A DNA stretch of 64,000 nt from Aselliscus stoliczkanus (lineage: Eukaryota > Chordata > Mammalia > Chiroptera > Hipposideridae). Position 1 is the first letter of the stretch. The number at the start of each line of letters is the position of its first letter. Positions 1 to 12,109 of the stretch are shown here, piece by piece. The stretch is taken from positions 79,264,001-79,328,000 of the forward strand of contig CM066734.1 of the NCBI GenBank assembly GCA_033961575.1. Reading direction: 5' to 3'. The position numbers were made by a program, and so were the translations under genes. A model generated the notes under the pieces. That model was not told the origin of the DNA. It ran no database searches and saw only the letters and a program-made list of their open reading frames with translations.

Positions 1-1833
1 TCTTTTTGATAATGAATGATGCTGCTTTCAGTAAAAGCACCTGCTGCGGTCTTCCAAGCTTTGCCTCTTCAGTATTCTAGGCTAATAGCTGAGAAGCCAC
101 ACTGGATCCCATTCTTGTCCTGTTAAATTCATAATAGCAGCAGAAATTCCTTAGGCCAGCATTTGTACTTTGTACTACATAGCTTAGATTACAGGGTGGG
201 TTCTGTTTCTGTCTGATAGCCTTGTAAAATTCAGCTTGCTGCTTATGTACTAATTCTGCCAAGGATATTGTGCTGATTATTTTATCATAAGTCACATAGA
301 TAAATTTTCTTTCATATTTTCAGCTTAATTGCATTTGATTGTCCCTGAATTATAATAGACTCATACTTATCCAAGATCTGGCAATATTTTCTAGTTTTTT
401 GGGGGTTGTGGGAAGAGAGGGGACCAAATTCAATTACAAGGAATTTTGTTTAGGAAAAGAAAAATGCTCACCTTCTAGTTTGCATAGTTGCATTAGCCTT
501 TACACTGATCTCTATGGTTTCAGCAACCTCCTCTTTCCTTGCTGTCTATGAAAGTAATCTTTGTAGTATGCATATTTGACCATGGTAGTACCCAAATAAA
601 CAACCTGACAAGCGCACAAACACACAGAGAATGTTTTTATGGTTCTCTGTTGCCAGTGAATGGAGACCATAATATTCAAAATTCTTATCCTATTTTTTTC
701 TACCTTTTTTCTTACCACTCCTTCCTAAACTTTTCCCTTTGGCAGCATAAAACTATTATTCCCCAAATACATTTTATACTTCACTTTAACATGTAATTGT
801 TCATTCTGCTCCAACTTGCAAAAACACCTTTTCATATCTTTATAATACACACACACGCATACACACACAGTCACACGCACATTCACACACACACAGTCAC
901 AGATTAGCAAATGGTGGCTCTGTCCTTGAGTCAGCCAGACAAATTCATCTTTCTGTCAAATGTAGTTATATTTATTAAACTATTTGATTATAATTGGTGC
1001 TATATTCAGTACATGTTTTTACCTCCTCCGGTCTATTCAGTGTGCTTGAGGGCAGAGATTGTGGCTTACTAATGACTGTGGAATTAAAAAACATAAGAAA
1101 TATTTTATTTGAAGAATTAGGAAAAATATGGCCAGTCTATTCATTTTCACCAAAAGTACAATCAGCCAAGTTCTTTTTTCTGCCTTTTGCAAACATCAGA
1201 TAGACTTCTATGATCACAGTTACTGATATGAAAATTGTTCTCCTTTCCCTGGGTCACTTGCAATTCAGTGTTCATTATACCGTTTTGAAATATTTACTTC
1301 TAGAAAGTATGATAGTCAAATATTATCTCACTCTTATTTTGAAAGGTATTTTTCAAAATCTGAGTCAGTAATATAGAGCTGGTCTTTTCATTTCTCCAAT
1401 GTTTTGCATGATAAAAAGAATAAGTCACAGATATCTGAAAAAAGTAAACACTTTTTAAAAATTACGACATGGATAGATACTAAGAATGCCAGGTGAGTTA
1501 GAGATCCTGTGCTTCATTGCTCTGGACAGTTTAATTTTACACACACCACTGGGAATTCACTTATATATTTTGAAAATTTTAGAAATCGTTTGATAAGATA
1601 ACATACAAATGAGTAGAATGAAGACATGAACAAATTTCAAGTGGGTAACTAGTGAGCCAAGCCTTATATTCTCCAAACACTATTATTCCTGAACTTGAAA
1701 ATAAATCAGTGAACCACAATGATGCATTCATGTAAAAGTATAATGCTGGGACTGCCACCAAAATTCCTTTTGTACAAGGGGAAAAAAAAAAAAAAAGACT
1801 GAACAGCCATGTATAGCAACACTGAGAATATTA
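1..1833. other. Unassigned AT-rich sequence
   Basis: No exon, promoter or recognisable young repeat is visible. Short open frames here are 60 to 85 codons long, overlap on both strands and have no matching family, so they look like chance. The only structured piece is an imperfect CA tract near 846-898. The stretch may be intron or intergenic DNA with repeats too old to name by eye. Confidence 0.5.
846..898. repeat. Imperfect (AC)n microsatellite
   Basis: Runs of AC are interrupted by GC, GT and TC steps, which indicates an old, stabilised tract. Confidence 0.85.
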
Positions 1834-2040
1834 GATTTTTTTTTTTTTTTTTGTCACTTCTAAGTGTATTTATTATAGTTTAGTTTGGCTCCAGTCCTCC
1901 ACCACTTGTTTTTACTTTGAATTAGGTCCAACGTTTTTAGTTCCAGGGAAACTAGTTGTGGTATTGAAATTGCACTTTCGTTTTAAACAGTGCTAATTGC
2001 AGCCACAATCACTAGTTCATAACCATGGAAATTAATGATT
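1834..2040 (-). pseudogene. Possible retroposed mRNA 3' end
   Basis: A T tract at about 1834-1851 is followed on the plus strand by sequence whose reverse complement carries AATAAA about 15 bases before the resulting A tail. That is the layout of an mRNA 3' end on the minus strand, and the sequence just inside looks like an untranslated region. I could not find a matching target-site duplication and I do not recognise the parent gene. It could equally be a genuine gene 3' end or a chance combination of T tract and hexamer. Confidence 0.3.
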
Positions 2041-2741
2041 GGAAAGACCTGTTACATCATCTCTTTCATCTGATTCTGACAATAGAGCATTATTTTTAAC
2101 ATCAAGTCCTGGAGTATTCTATGTGGTTAATTGTAAGTGACTGAAATAATGGGGCTTTTACTATTTCTTTTGGGAGAGAGTTGTGTAGCCTAATAAAGTT
2201 AGGGCATCCATCTGAAGATTAGCATAGATTTTCTTTTCATGTCATTCAATGCCATTACTCCTGGTTATACACCCTTGAGTCACCCTAAATAATTCCTGTT
2301 CCTTCTCCATTCAGCACAATGAATTTCCTGGCTATCATCTTACATAGAATTCCAAACATGATCTTATTTGCATTTATAGAATAGGCTATGGTCTTGGTTA
2401 ATGGTGAAGCAAAATGTAGCTGTTCATTAATTTATGAATCATTGTTGTCCAAAAGGAAGCAAGTAAATAATTTTAAAAATATAAATTAAAAAGCCCTTAA
2501 AAATGTGACTCCTTGAATTATATCTCTGCATTCTGTCAGCTTTAAATGTATATTAAAGGTAAAATTTTGTCAAAATATTTTCCATGACATTTAAATACAT
2601 CACTTCTATTTAGATTATCAATCCCTTGAAATCTTGACAGTGAAATCTGTTTTTGGTCTGTTCCCCTCCCCCCATTACAGTGTTCACTTCTCTAATATGA
2701 ACCTGCTGTCTTTATTTATTCATTTAAAATATACTAAATTA

Positions 2742-2853
2742 GGGCCAGCTGAGTGGCGCAGCGCTTAAGCGCTGGCTTGGGAAGCCAGAGGCCCCGGTTC
2801 GGTCCCACATGTGAGGGCCAGTGACACTGCCCTCAAAAAAATAAAATAAAATA
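2742..2853 (+). mobile_element. tRNA-derived SINE, short form
   Basis: The copy starts GGGCCAGCTGAGTGGCGCAG, which includes an A box (TGGCGCAG), and has a B box (GGTTCGGTCCC). The anticodon-like arm has stem CTGGC/GCCAG with loop TTGGGAA. It ends with the GAGGG...CCCTC near-palindrome and an A-rich AATAAAATAAAAT tail. It is flanked by a direct repeat AAAATATACTAAA (left about 2727-2739, right about 2854-2866), a target-site duplication typical of L1-driven retroposition. Confidence 0.9.
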
Positions 2854-3221
2854 AAATATACTAAACTATGTTTTCATAAGTATTTTATTTCTTATTGTGT
2901 TATTTAAATGGAGAATATCTACTTTTGTATTATAAAGTAATAAAAGTAGCCAATAGTGTACCATATCATTTAGATTTATGGTTGAGGGGAAAATATTTGG
3001 TCTCTTATTTATAAATGATAGATAATGAAAAGAAAGCATTCATATTGTAGATTATATAAAATAAAAGGAAAATATTATTGCTCTTATTGCAGATTTATTA
3101 GCAGAGATGATAGATTTCTGTGGTTTAAAAAATAGCATATTTTAAAATCTTCTAACAGCTTATCCTTATGTGTATTTTATATGGTACTGATTCTAAATGT
3201 AATAGACAATAAAATAACAAT

Positions 3222-3222
3222 C

Positions 3223-3262
<40 letters not shown>

Positions 3263-3354
3263 TGGCAGTGTCACTGGCCCTCATATGTGGGACCCAAACC
3301 ATGGCCGCTGGCTTCCCAAGCCAGTGCTTAACCAACGTGCCACTCGGATGGCCC
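3222..3354 (-). mobile_element. tRNA-derived SINE, short form, with (ATTT)n tail
   Basis: This is the same family in reverse. The tail appears as an (ATTT)n array at about 3222-3262, meaning the A tail became a tetranucleotide microsatellite. The near-palindrome, B box and anticodon-like arm follow, and the element ends GGCCC at 3354. A short duplication AATCATTA flanks it. Confidence 0.88.
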
Positions 3355-4504
3355 AATAATCATTAGTTTTGCAACATGAACTTATCTAAAATAGTATATA
3401 GTCCATAAGAGTAAGATACTCACTCATGCTAAGTAAAATAAATAGTCCTATTCACCAAAATGAGGCAACAGAAGCAATTTATTATAATCAGACTTCTCAT
3501 GGGAATTCAGCTTAGAATTTCAATATATTTCAATCACAGATAAAATTTTAAAGAAATTTTAAAAGATTCATTTGTCATCCCTATTTCCAAATTATGTATG
3601 AATGAAAAAAAATTCAAGAATAATTAAAGTAAGTTTCTAACTCTTCAGATAAACACTTTTCTTGTAGTCTTTATTTATCTTCAAATTCAATGAGATGTTA
3701 TTCTGACTCTTTAAGCCTAGATCTAGTCATTTAATTAATTCAGAGATAAGAAAATATATTTTTTAATGTCTATCCATATTGTGTTCTGTTGTTCAGCACA
3801 GAATCTTGTGCTTCTTATGTATTTTCAGAAATTTTAATGACTTTGGATGGTGATCAAATTAGAACATCTTTATTGGACTGCTAAGACAATTTTTTAAATA
3901 GGCTATTACATACAGTGTTATGCTCTTCCCATATTCTCTCCTAGTCCCCAGTTTGGGTGGGGGAAAGTCTACATTTTTCATGATTGGTTTCAACAGAATC
4001 TCAGATTTGCATTCGTTACTTTGTAAATCAGCCTATTTGTCTCACTTAAAATAGTATGTCAAGACATAAGCTGAAACCTAGAGTTTATGTTTAGGGATGC
4101 TATGAATTTATTTCACATAGTTAAAAGGCAAAAATGTGCATCCATTCTTGTTGACAGGAGGGAAAAATAAAAGCACTCCCCCTTGTAGCACTTTTTTTAA
4201 TGGAGTAGGGTCTTTAGTGCTTTATTTGATGTATTCAGGAACTCAGCGAACATTGAAAAAATTGTCTGTACAATATCACTGATAAAGTTGGATAGTAATT
4301 TCCATCCTCCCTTTAATAGAAAGTGAATCATATAGAAGATTGTTAGTAGAAAAAGACAATAAAAGGAGGGAAGAGGTTGTGAAACTGGATCCATAAAGAG
4401 GCACAGGAGGGGAGATATGTGGCTAGTGATATGTCCTTTCAGAAGTAAAAAAAGGGCATGTTATAAAATGCCAAGTGGATTGATAAAGTCACTGTACCAC
4501 GAAA

Positions 4505-4505
<1 letters not shown>

Positions 4506-4549
<44 letters not shown>
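4506..4549. repeat. (AC)22 microsatellite
   Basis: This is an uninterrupted CA dinucleotide run, followed by an AT-rich ATGTATATACATATATAT stretch. It gives rise to an artefactual Thr-His open frame. Confidence 0.97.
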
Positions 4550-4555
<6 letters not shown>

Positions 4556-7462
4556 TTTATATGTATATACATATATATTTTTTCTCTGCTCTAAAATGTA
4601 AACCAGTTATTCAGTGTAAATGCATAACAATTTAATTATTTATTCTCTCAAAAATATTCAGTAAGTTGTCTCTCTGTTCCAAACTAAGTTGATGTGAGTT
4701 TTAAGATCTGAGCAGATTTTCCTAAGGGTTTATCTTCTCCTGCAATGAAATGTTCTAGTCTCAGGCCTATGTTGATAAATGGCTGGTCTGGAATTACTGG
4801 TCGCCAGTCAGGTTACCATATTGATAGGGCCCAGCTTAAAAAGCTTACTACAGTGACTGCCTGCACCTTATTTAAATCCAATCTTATTTAAATCCAAGTT
4901 TCTTCTATTCCTAATATAAAGAAATTGTAAAAGATAATTTCTATTTAAAGGCAGAGTTCTGAAAATAACTCCATAGCTAAGTACTTTGCATAATTCCAAA
5001 ATTAAAAAATTGCCAAGAGTATTGTTGAGGTAATGCTCTTGTAGTAAACAAAAATGTCCTTTCAAGGGGTAGTTTGTATATTTGATATTCAGAGATCATA
5101 GTAATGAGTATACTAAACAAATAATCAGAGGATATGATTAAAATATATTTGAATGGTTCTGGACATGGCCAGAAAGTGCTGTACCTTTAAAACCTAAAGG
5201 ATATGAATCACTCATTTAGCATATATTGTGTATATTTTATGTCAACTATTGGTATTTACTGAAGAGATCAAGAATAATCATAGAATACAAGTTTAAACTC
5301 TCTTGAAGTCCATTTTAGGAAAAAAGAAAAAGACATAAAATAAAGTGGTTTGTAGAATGCTCCTGAATCTATTTACCTAGCTCTATTGCTGTACAAGTAC
5401 TGACTTCTATTTTTGGTACTGTAAGAAATAAGACAAGAAGCAAGGTCTTCAGAGGCTCATTAGGACCATTAGAAAAATGCTTCTGGCAGCTCCTATCAAA
5501 ACAGCCGAAATAAATAACCTTTGTTCCTGGGACGTGGATTCACCCTGTTTCTACAGCCCCATTTCCAGATGATGTATTATAGTCATTATAGCCATCTCTG
5601 TAGGACACTGTGTACACAAACTATGAGAGCCTCACCTCACAGTTCAGGGTATTTCCTGATATATGAACCATTTGTCCTTGTCAGATTGTCCAAGGAGAAA
5701 GAATAAACTTTAAATATGAATCATTTGTAGGCAACACAAATATAGGGAAAGAAAATATTTTGTCTTACTTTCTCTTCCAACAAGGTAAAAAATAAATAAT
5801 AATAATAATAAAACTGCAAGCAAAACTGAAGTAAATTATGAAATGCTTTTAAAAGAAATATTACTTGTTTTATTTTTAAAAAATCATTATTTAATAGAGA
5901 CATTCCATAAAATAGAAATACCCAAAATCTTGTTATTTGCAGAAAGTTGCACTTAATAACAGAGATAAATGTTCTACAGATTTGTATCAGAAAAGAATAG
6001 AACATTCTGTGTCAATGGTAGAAAAAGTTGAAAGAATGTCACATTTACTTCTTTATTGAAATTAAGATTATCTGTGTTACTTATGTAAGTTTACAAATGT
6101 TTGCTAATGAATGGATATCATTGAACATTTTTCTTTGAGGAATTCCAAGAAATTGTAATAGAACTGAATATGGTATTTTGGATTGCTTTCTGCTACCGAT
6201 ATGTAAAATATAAAATATGTTTACATTTTAAAAGCTAGCTAACTACACTTTATTGTAAATTCTTTATTTAGCCTTCTAGTTATCATTGAGGGAAACTGTC
6301 AAGTAGTACCTAGAGGTAGCATTACCAGATATTTATTATTCTCACTAATTCCTTTTTCTTTGCTTTGCATAACTTGATGGAGTAAATACTATTAATAAAA
6401 TGCATTTGTTCCTCTAGATTGTCATTTAACTGGTTCATCATCAAAGAATAGTAGTGGTTTAAGTCAGTGTCCAGCAAGGAAACCAAAAGAATGGTTTACT
6501 AAGTAACTCAAAGGGCATGCTGGAAAGAACTTCAAATACACATGCCTAGAAATGGTAGAAGTGCAAACAATAGATAGTGAGACAATCAGAGATTAGCAAA
6601 CACAAGAAGCAGCAACCTTTCTGAGGGATGGAAAAACAGAGGGAGAAGGTAAGGTGACCTGAGCTCAGGATCTATGGCCATGGAACAGAAAGAAGCACAA
6701 GGAATTGATGTGCTGGGAGGAACTATGGTTGAGAAAGAGTCAGTGCTAAAGCTGCCACACATGTGGAGAGAGAAAGGGTTAGAACTGCTTTCTCTCCCAA
6801 CCATGTACACTCCAATCTCTCGACAATGTCTCTCTAGTCCTTGACGCAGCAAGGCTGCCTGAAGTTCCCCTCTGTCTCTCTGTCTCTGTGCCTCTCTGGG
6901 ATGTCTCTGTACATCCTGTAAATCATATTCTATTTGCAGATGGGTATGTTTTAAATGAGAAATTCTGTATTATCAATAATAAAGTAATCCCTGAATCTGG
7001 AGAAGAAATGGTAGAAGCTTCGTTCATTGACAAGGAAGATGGGAAAATCTAGTTTGCAGGAGTCAGCCACTAATGGATCAGAGAGAAGGAAGAGAAGTAG
7101 TATAAGGGTAAGGGTATATTTTATAAGATTTAATAATTTAGTTTACTTTTCTTTTGTCTTCTTTGTTTCCTTCCCCTCCTCTCTGATTCAATTGCTCTAT
7201 TTTCCAAAGTTTACATGCATACCTCATTAATCTGGCTAATTGCCATAACATAGACTTAAAAGAAACTGTTTCAGGCCTTAAACATCTAGATGCTATTAAC
7301 CAGGCTGAAACTTCCTTTGCAATTTTCTACCAGATGATGCACTTATTTAATATTAATTAGTTCTTTAATAACTTTCTCATCAGGACCTATCACTTTGTAT
7401 TGTGTGCTTCACCCATTATTATAATTATTTGTACACCTCACTACAATAACAGTAGTATTCTG

Positions 7463-7607
7463 TCTATTTATTTATTTATTTATTTAGTTAGTTAGTTATT
7501 TAGTTATTTTTTGAGGGCAGTGTCACTGGCCCTCATATGTGGGACCCGAACCGGGACCGCTGGCTTCCCAAGCCAGCATTCAACCACCACATCACTCTGC
7601 CGGCCCT
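7463..7607 (-). mobile_element. tRNA-derived SINE, short form
   Basis: The reverse-orientation copy has a degenerate TTTA/GTTA tail at 7463-7510, the near-palindrome at about 7512-7533, the B-box region and the anticodon-like arm. It ends CCGGCCC at 7607. No clear target-site duplication could be read, so the copy is older or its tail has slipped. Confidence 0.87.
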
Positions 7608-7742
7608 GTCCTTTTATTTTGATTTAAAAGAAGGACCAAAGTAAGTTTATAATAATTTTTAAAATTATATAACTTACAAATCATAAAAAATACACTGATA
7701 TTCAGGACAATAACATTAATAATAGCAATTGTATTGTTTCTC

Positions 7743-8192
7743 TCTCTCTCTCTCTCTTTTTTTCTTCAATTGGGGAATTGGGGGAGAGGAACAGCTTTGG
7801 GAAATCAGAACAGACAAGTTGCTGTCGTTTTGTTCTTCAGTCTAGTTGTGGAGGATGTTACTTCACTGGCCCATGTTGGTATCATCATTGCGTCCTTCCT
7901 GGATGAGGCAGATCAGTCGCCAGCCTCTGGATGTCACTCACCGCGGCTACTGGTAGCTCACGCTGGCTGCCAGCTGCTCATGCTGGCTACCGGCCACTCA
8001 CTGTAGCCTATGGCAGCCCACTGCAGCAGGGCCTGCAGCCTACACCTTCGCCGGGGCTCATGCAGCCCAGCTCCAGGTGGAGCTGTTGTTAGCTGTAGAG
8101 GGCAGTGTCACTGGCCCTCATATGTGGGATCCGAACCGGGGCCGTGGGCATCCCCAAACCAGCTCTTAACCAGTATACCACTGGGCCGGCCC
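7743..8192 (-). mobile_element. Composite 450-bp SINE (tRNA head + 20-bp tandem units + AATAAA tail), copy 1
   Basis: Read on the minus strand, this begins with the same GGGCCGGCCC tRNA-like head, B box and near-palindrome as the short SINEs. It then continues for about 330 bp: a CAGCTCCA..TGGAGCTG inverted repeat, a GC-rich block with four roughly 20-bp tandem units (consensus GTGAGCGGCTGGCAGCCAGC), a segment with CTCCACAACTAGACTGAAGA, and a T tract on the plus strand. The flanks carry an exact 12-bp duplication GTATTGTTTCTC at 7731-7742 and 8193-8204. The whole composite therefore inserted in one event. No protein is expected; any open frame in it is incidental. Confidence 0.9.
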
Positions 8193-8204
8193 GTATTGTT
8201 TCTC

Positions 8205-9632
8205 CTTTAATGAAGATTGCAGTGCTTCCTTCTCTTCACAGTAAAGACTATTACGGCACAAATCAAATAAAAGAGGTCTCTTAGTATCAAATCTGTCAAA
8301 AGCAGTGACATGTTTTAATTTGCTACTATTGTTGTCAAATCGGATTTGAATCCTTCTCTAAATGTATTTTTATATTCAAGGTGTATAGCCTCAACCTAAT
8401 CTATCAACTACCCTCCTCTTTCAAACACCCTCAGACTAAGTTCTCTAATAGTTCTATAAATTTACAAAGGCCACCACTTGCATTTTACTTTGAGAGTAAA
8501 TATAACTATTTGGATGAAAAAGAACCTGACCTAATCTATATAATCAAGCTTGGTTTGGTTCAAATAGCACAACAGAAGGCTATTGGAAATGCCCCCACCC
8601 CATTCCTGTGCAGAATAATTAAGCTGAGATTGGTTTGAAGTTTTTTATAACTATCCCTCCCTCATCATGCAATTGGGATTGAGAAGTTAATTAAAACAAT
8701 TTTCATGCCTATAATGCAGAAATGATCTCTTCGTTATGTACAGATTTGACAAGTCTTTAGAAGAATGTTAGATGATGATGTCTGGTTATATATATCCCCT
8801 CCCCTTGATAGTAGCTGAATGTCCATGAGGCATTTTTTAATGTTTTAGGAAATATTTCAATAATTTCTAATTGAGCATGGAGGAGAAATAGGTGAAACTA
8901 TTCAAAGACTGATGTTTCAAACCAATGAGGCTTAACACAGGCTAGAAGTCTTTCAAATCGTCACAGGTATTATTACTGAACGTATAGTAATTTGCTGTTT
9001 AGAAAAAGCTATATTTGGTCTAGTTCAAAATGCAAGAAAACTTATTTTAACAACTTTCTTCTCTTTAAAAGTTTGCACTAAAATTTACTGTAAGAAAAAT
9101 CTAGTTTCAGGAATAAGCACAAATTCCCTAAAATCTCCGACATTTCTATTGTAAAAAATATAGATGAAAATGATTGGACAGTATTTATAATTATAAAGCT
9201 ACTTTGTTTTCAGAATAGGAAAAATAATAGTTTTAATGTATTTTCCCTTGAAAGGACCACCATATTATAAAGTGTTAAATTAACATTATGTTTCAAGAGT
9301 GATTTTTGGATTTTGGCAGTGATTTTTATTTGGCATACTATATTTCTATGTAAGAATTTGAACAATTTTGTGGATTGAAAATCAGACAGAATGGATTAAG
9401 CTTAAAATACTGTTCAACAATTTATACGGTTATAAATGACAATATTAATGCATTAAAAGTATCAATTTTTGTAGCTTCTCTCCCAAGATTATACAAATTT
9501 TTATTTCCAGTATTATCCACAAAAAAAATCTAAGGATTTTTAATGCAATAAATGGTATCTCAGCATTCTTTATTGCTCATATGTCCTTCCTTATGAACTA
9601 TGGAAAGTCAAGTTATAGCCTTGTAAATATTA
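8205..9632. other. Unassigned AT-rich sequence
   Basis: No open frame above 90 codons, no promoter-like GC enrichment and no repeat family that I can name. The stretch is probably unique or anciently repetitive intergenic or intronic DNA. Confidence 0.5.
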
Positions 9633-9649
9633 ATTTTTTTAAAGATTTT

Positions 9650-10360
9650 TATTGAAAATACAGCTAGCATACAGCATTATATCAGTTTCAGGTGTACACC
9701 ACAGTAGTCAACCTTTGTATGCCTAAAGAAGTGATAACCGTAAGTCCAGCAAGCATCTGACACTGTACTATGTGATCACGATATTATTGAGTATATTACC
9801 CATGCTATACATTACATCCCCATGACTTATTTATTTTATACCTGGAAATTTGAACTTCTAATTGCCCTTCCCTTCCCCTGCCCAACCGACTTTTAATTTT
9901 TCAATTACATTTAACACTCAATATTATTTCATATTTATTTCAGGATTATGCATAGTGGTTAGACATTTGTATATCTTAACAAATAATCCCCCTGACTAGT
10001 CTAGTACCCACCTGGCACTATACATGGTTATTACCATATTATTGACTATATTCTCTATGCTTTACTTTACATTCCCATGACTATTTGTAAATAACAATTT
10101 GTACTTCTTAATCCCTTCACCTTTTTCACCCTATCCCCTTGACTCCCCTCCCATCTATCACCTGGATAAATCTATTACCCATCTGACACCATTCATAGTC
10201 ATTACAATGTTATTGACTGTATTCCTTGTGCTATACCCTACATCCCCATGACTACTTTGTTTCCATTTGTACTTTTTAATCCTTTCCTGTTTTTCATCAA
10301 TCCCCTCAAACCCTGTCCCACCTGGCAACAGTCAAAATGTTCTCTGTATCTATGAGTGTG
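9650..10360 (-). repeat. Three tandem units in the L1 3' UTR
   Basis: Three diverged copies of a roughly 200-260-bp unit lie head to tail. Each contains a motif like TCTGACACCATACATAG, then TATTGACTATATTC, then CATCCCCATGAC, then ATTTGTACTTCTTAATCC. They occur around 9,690-9,890, 9,930-10,140 and 10,150-10,330. Other L1 copies in this window carry one or two such units. Confidence 0.75.
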
Positions 10361-10815
10361 GTTCTCTTTCGTTTGTTTGTTGTTTTCTTTAGATTCCACA
10401 TATAAGTGAAATCAAATTGTATCTGCCATTCTCTGCCTGACATACCCCACTCAGCATAATGAACCCTCCAGGTCCATCCATACTACCGCAGATGTCAAGA
10501 ACCCATTCCCTTACATGGCTGAACAATATTCCAACATTTATATGTACCACCTCCTCTTTATTCATTCATCTGTCAATGGACACCCAGTCTGCCTCCATAT
10601 CTTGGCCATTGTAAATAATGCTTCAATGAACATATAGTAGAACATGTGCCCTCAAAGTATCGTTTTGACCTTCTTCAGATAAATACCCAAAAGTGGGATT
10701 ACTGGGTCGTTCTTTGTCTCGTGTTATATAACCTTTCTTTTAAAGTCTACTTTGTCTGGTATATGTATTGCTACCCAGCTGGGTTTTTTTTTTTTTAATC
10801 CCATTTTTTTTTTTT

Positions 10816-10910
10816 TGAAGGCAGTGTCACTGGCCCTCATGTGTGGGACCCGAACCCGGGCTGCTGGCTTCCCAAGCCAGTGCTTAACCGCTGCGCAACT
10901 CGGCCGGCCC
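10816..10910 (-). mobile_element. tRNA-derived SINE, short form, nested in L1
   Basis: The reverse-orientation copy has GAAGGCAGTGTCACTGGCC at its 3' end and finishes CGGCCGGCCC at 10,910. It is flanked by T tracts on both sides, which hide the target-site duplication. It interrupts the L1 endonuclease region and is therefore younger than that L1. Confidence 0.88.
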
Positions 10911-11157
10911 TTTTTTTTTTTTTTTTTTATGTCCATTTTAATTTTCATGAAATTACTCTTTCAATCCCTTTACTTTCAGTCTGTGTGTATCTTTCAATTT
11001 AAAGTGAGTCTATTGTAGACAGCATATGTAAAGGTCTTGCTTTCTTATCCATTCAGCTAGCCTATGTTTTTGACTGGAGCATTTAATCCACTTACATTGA
11101 AAGTAATTGTTGATACATATATAGTCTTTGCCATTTTATTTTTCATAATTTTGATCT

Positions 11158-11158
<1 letters not shown>

Positions 11159-11222
<64 letters not shown>
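11159..11222. repeat. Compound (GT)n(GA)n microsatellite
   Basis: About 21 GT units run directly into about 11 GA units. The tract lies between the ORF1 and ORF2 remnants of the surrounding L1. Confidence 0.97.
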
Positions 11223-11223
<1 letters not shown>

Positions 11224-12109
11224 GTCCCTTTAACATTCTTTATAATACTGGTTTGGTGGCAATGAACTCCTTTAGCTTTGTCTTGTCTGGGATGTTCTTT
11301 AAATGTCCTTCAATTTTAAATGATGGCCTTGCTGAGTAGAGTAGTTTTCATTGTAGATCCCTACTTTTCACCACTTTGAATATTTTCTGCCAATCCCTTC
11401 TGGCCTGCAAAGTTCCTGTTGAGAAATGAGCTGAGAATCTTATGGGAACTTCCTTATAAGTTACTTGTTGCCTTTCTCTTGCTGCTTTTAGGTTTTTTCT
11501 TTGTCTTTATCCTTTGCCATTTTAATTATAATGTGTCTTGGTGTGGGCCTGTTTAGGTTTATCTTGTCTGGGGCTCTGTGCTTCTGGGGCTTATATGTCT
11601 ATTTCCTTTGCCAAGTTAGGAAAGTTTTCAGTTATTACTTTTTCAAATAGGTTCTCAATCCCTTGATTTCTCTTGTTCTCCTTGTGGTACCCCTATGATC
11701 TAAATATTGTTATGCTTGATGTTGTTCCAAGTTCTCTTCAAGGATCCTCATTTTTTTAAATTTCTTTTTTTTTTTCCTTTTGCCCTTCTTATTGGGTGTT
11801 TTCTACTACTTTGTCTTCCAAATCATTGATTTAGGCCTCTGCTTCATTTAGCCTGCTGGTGATTCCTTCTAGTGCATTCTTCATTTCAGTTATTGTATTC
11901 TTCACTTCTTACTGGTTCTTTTTAATGGTTTCTGTGTCCTTTTTTATGCTTGCTATCTCTTTGTTGAAGGTCTTACTAAGTTCCTTGAGCATCCTTCAAA
12001 CCACTGTTTTGAACTCTGTCTCTAATAGGTTGATTGCCTCCACTTCATTTAGTTATTTTCCTAGAATTTTCTCCTGTTCTTTTTGGGGGGATATATTTCT
12101 TTTCTTTCT

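Larger units (their letters stand above)
2860..7460. other. Largely unassigned AT-rich sequence
   Basis: Outside the SINE at 3222-3354 and the CA tract at 4506-4549, I see no exon or nameable repeat. A slightly less AT-rich patch at 6570-6900 ends in a TCTC-rich run and may be an old repeat I cannot assign. Open frames are short and overlap on both strands. Confidence 0.45.

Noticed and set aside
4417..4635. Frame with Thr-His repeats, and similar Cys-Val or Thr-His frames at 11,064, 26,382, 35,454 and 35,932
   Set aside because: These are translations of CA/GT microsatellites.
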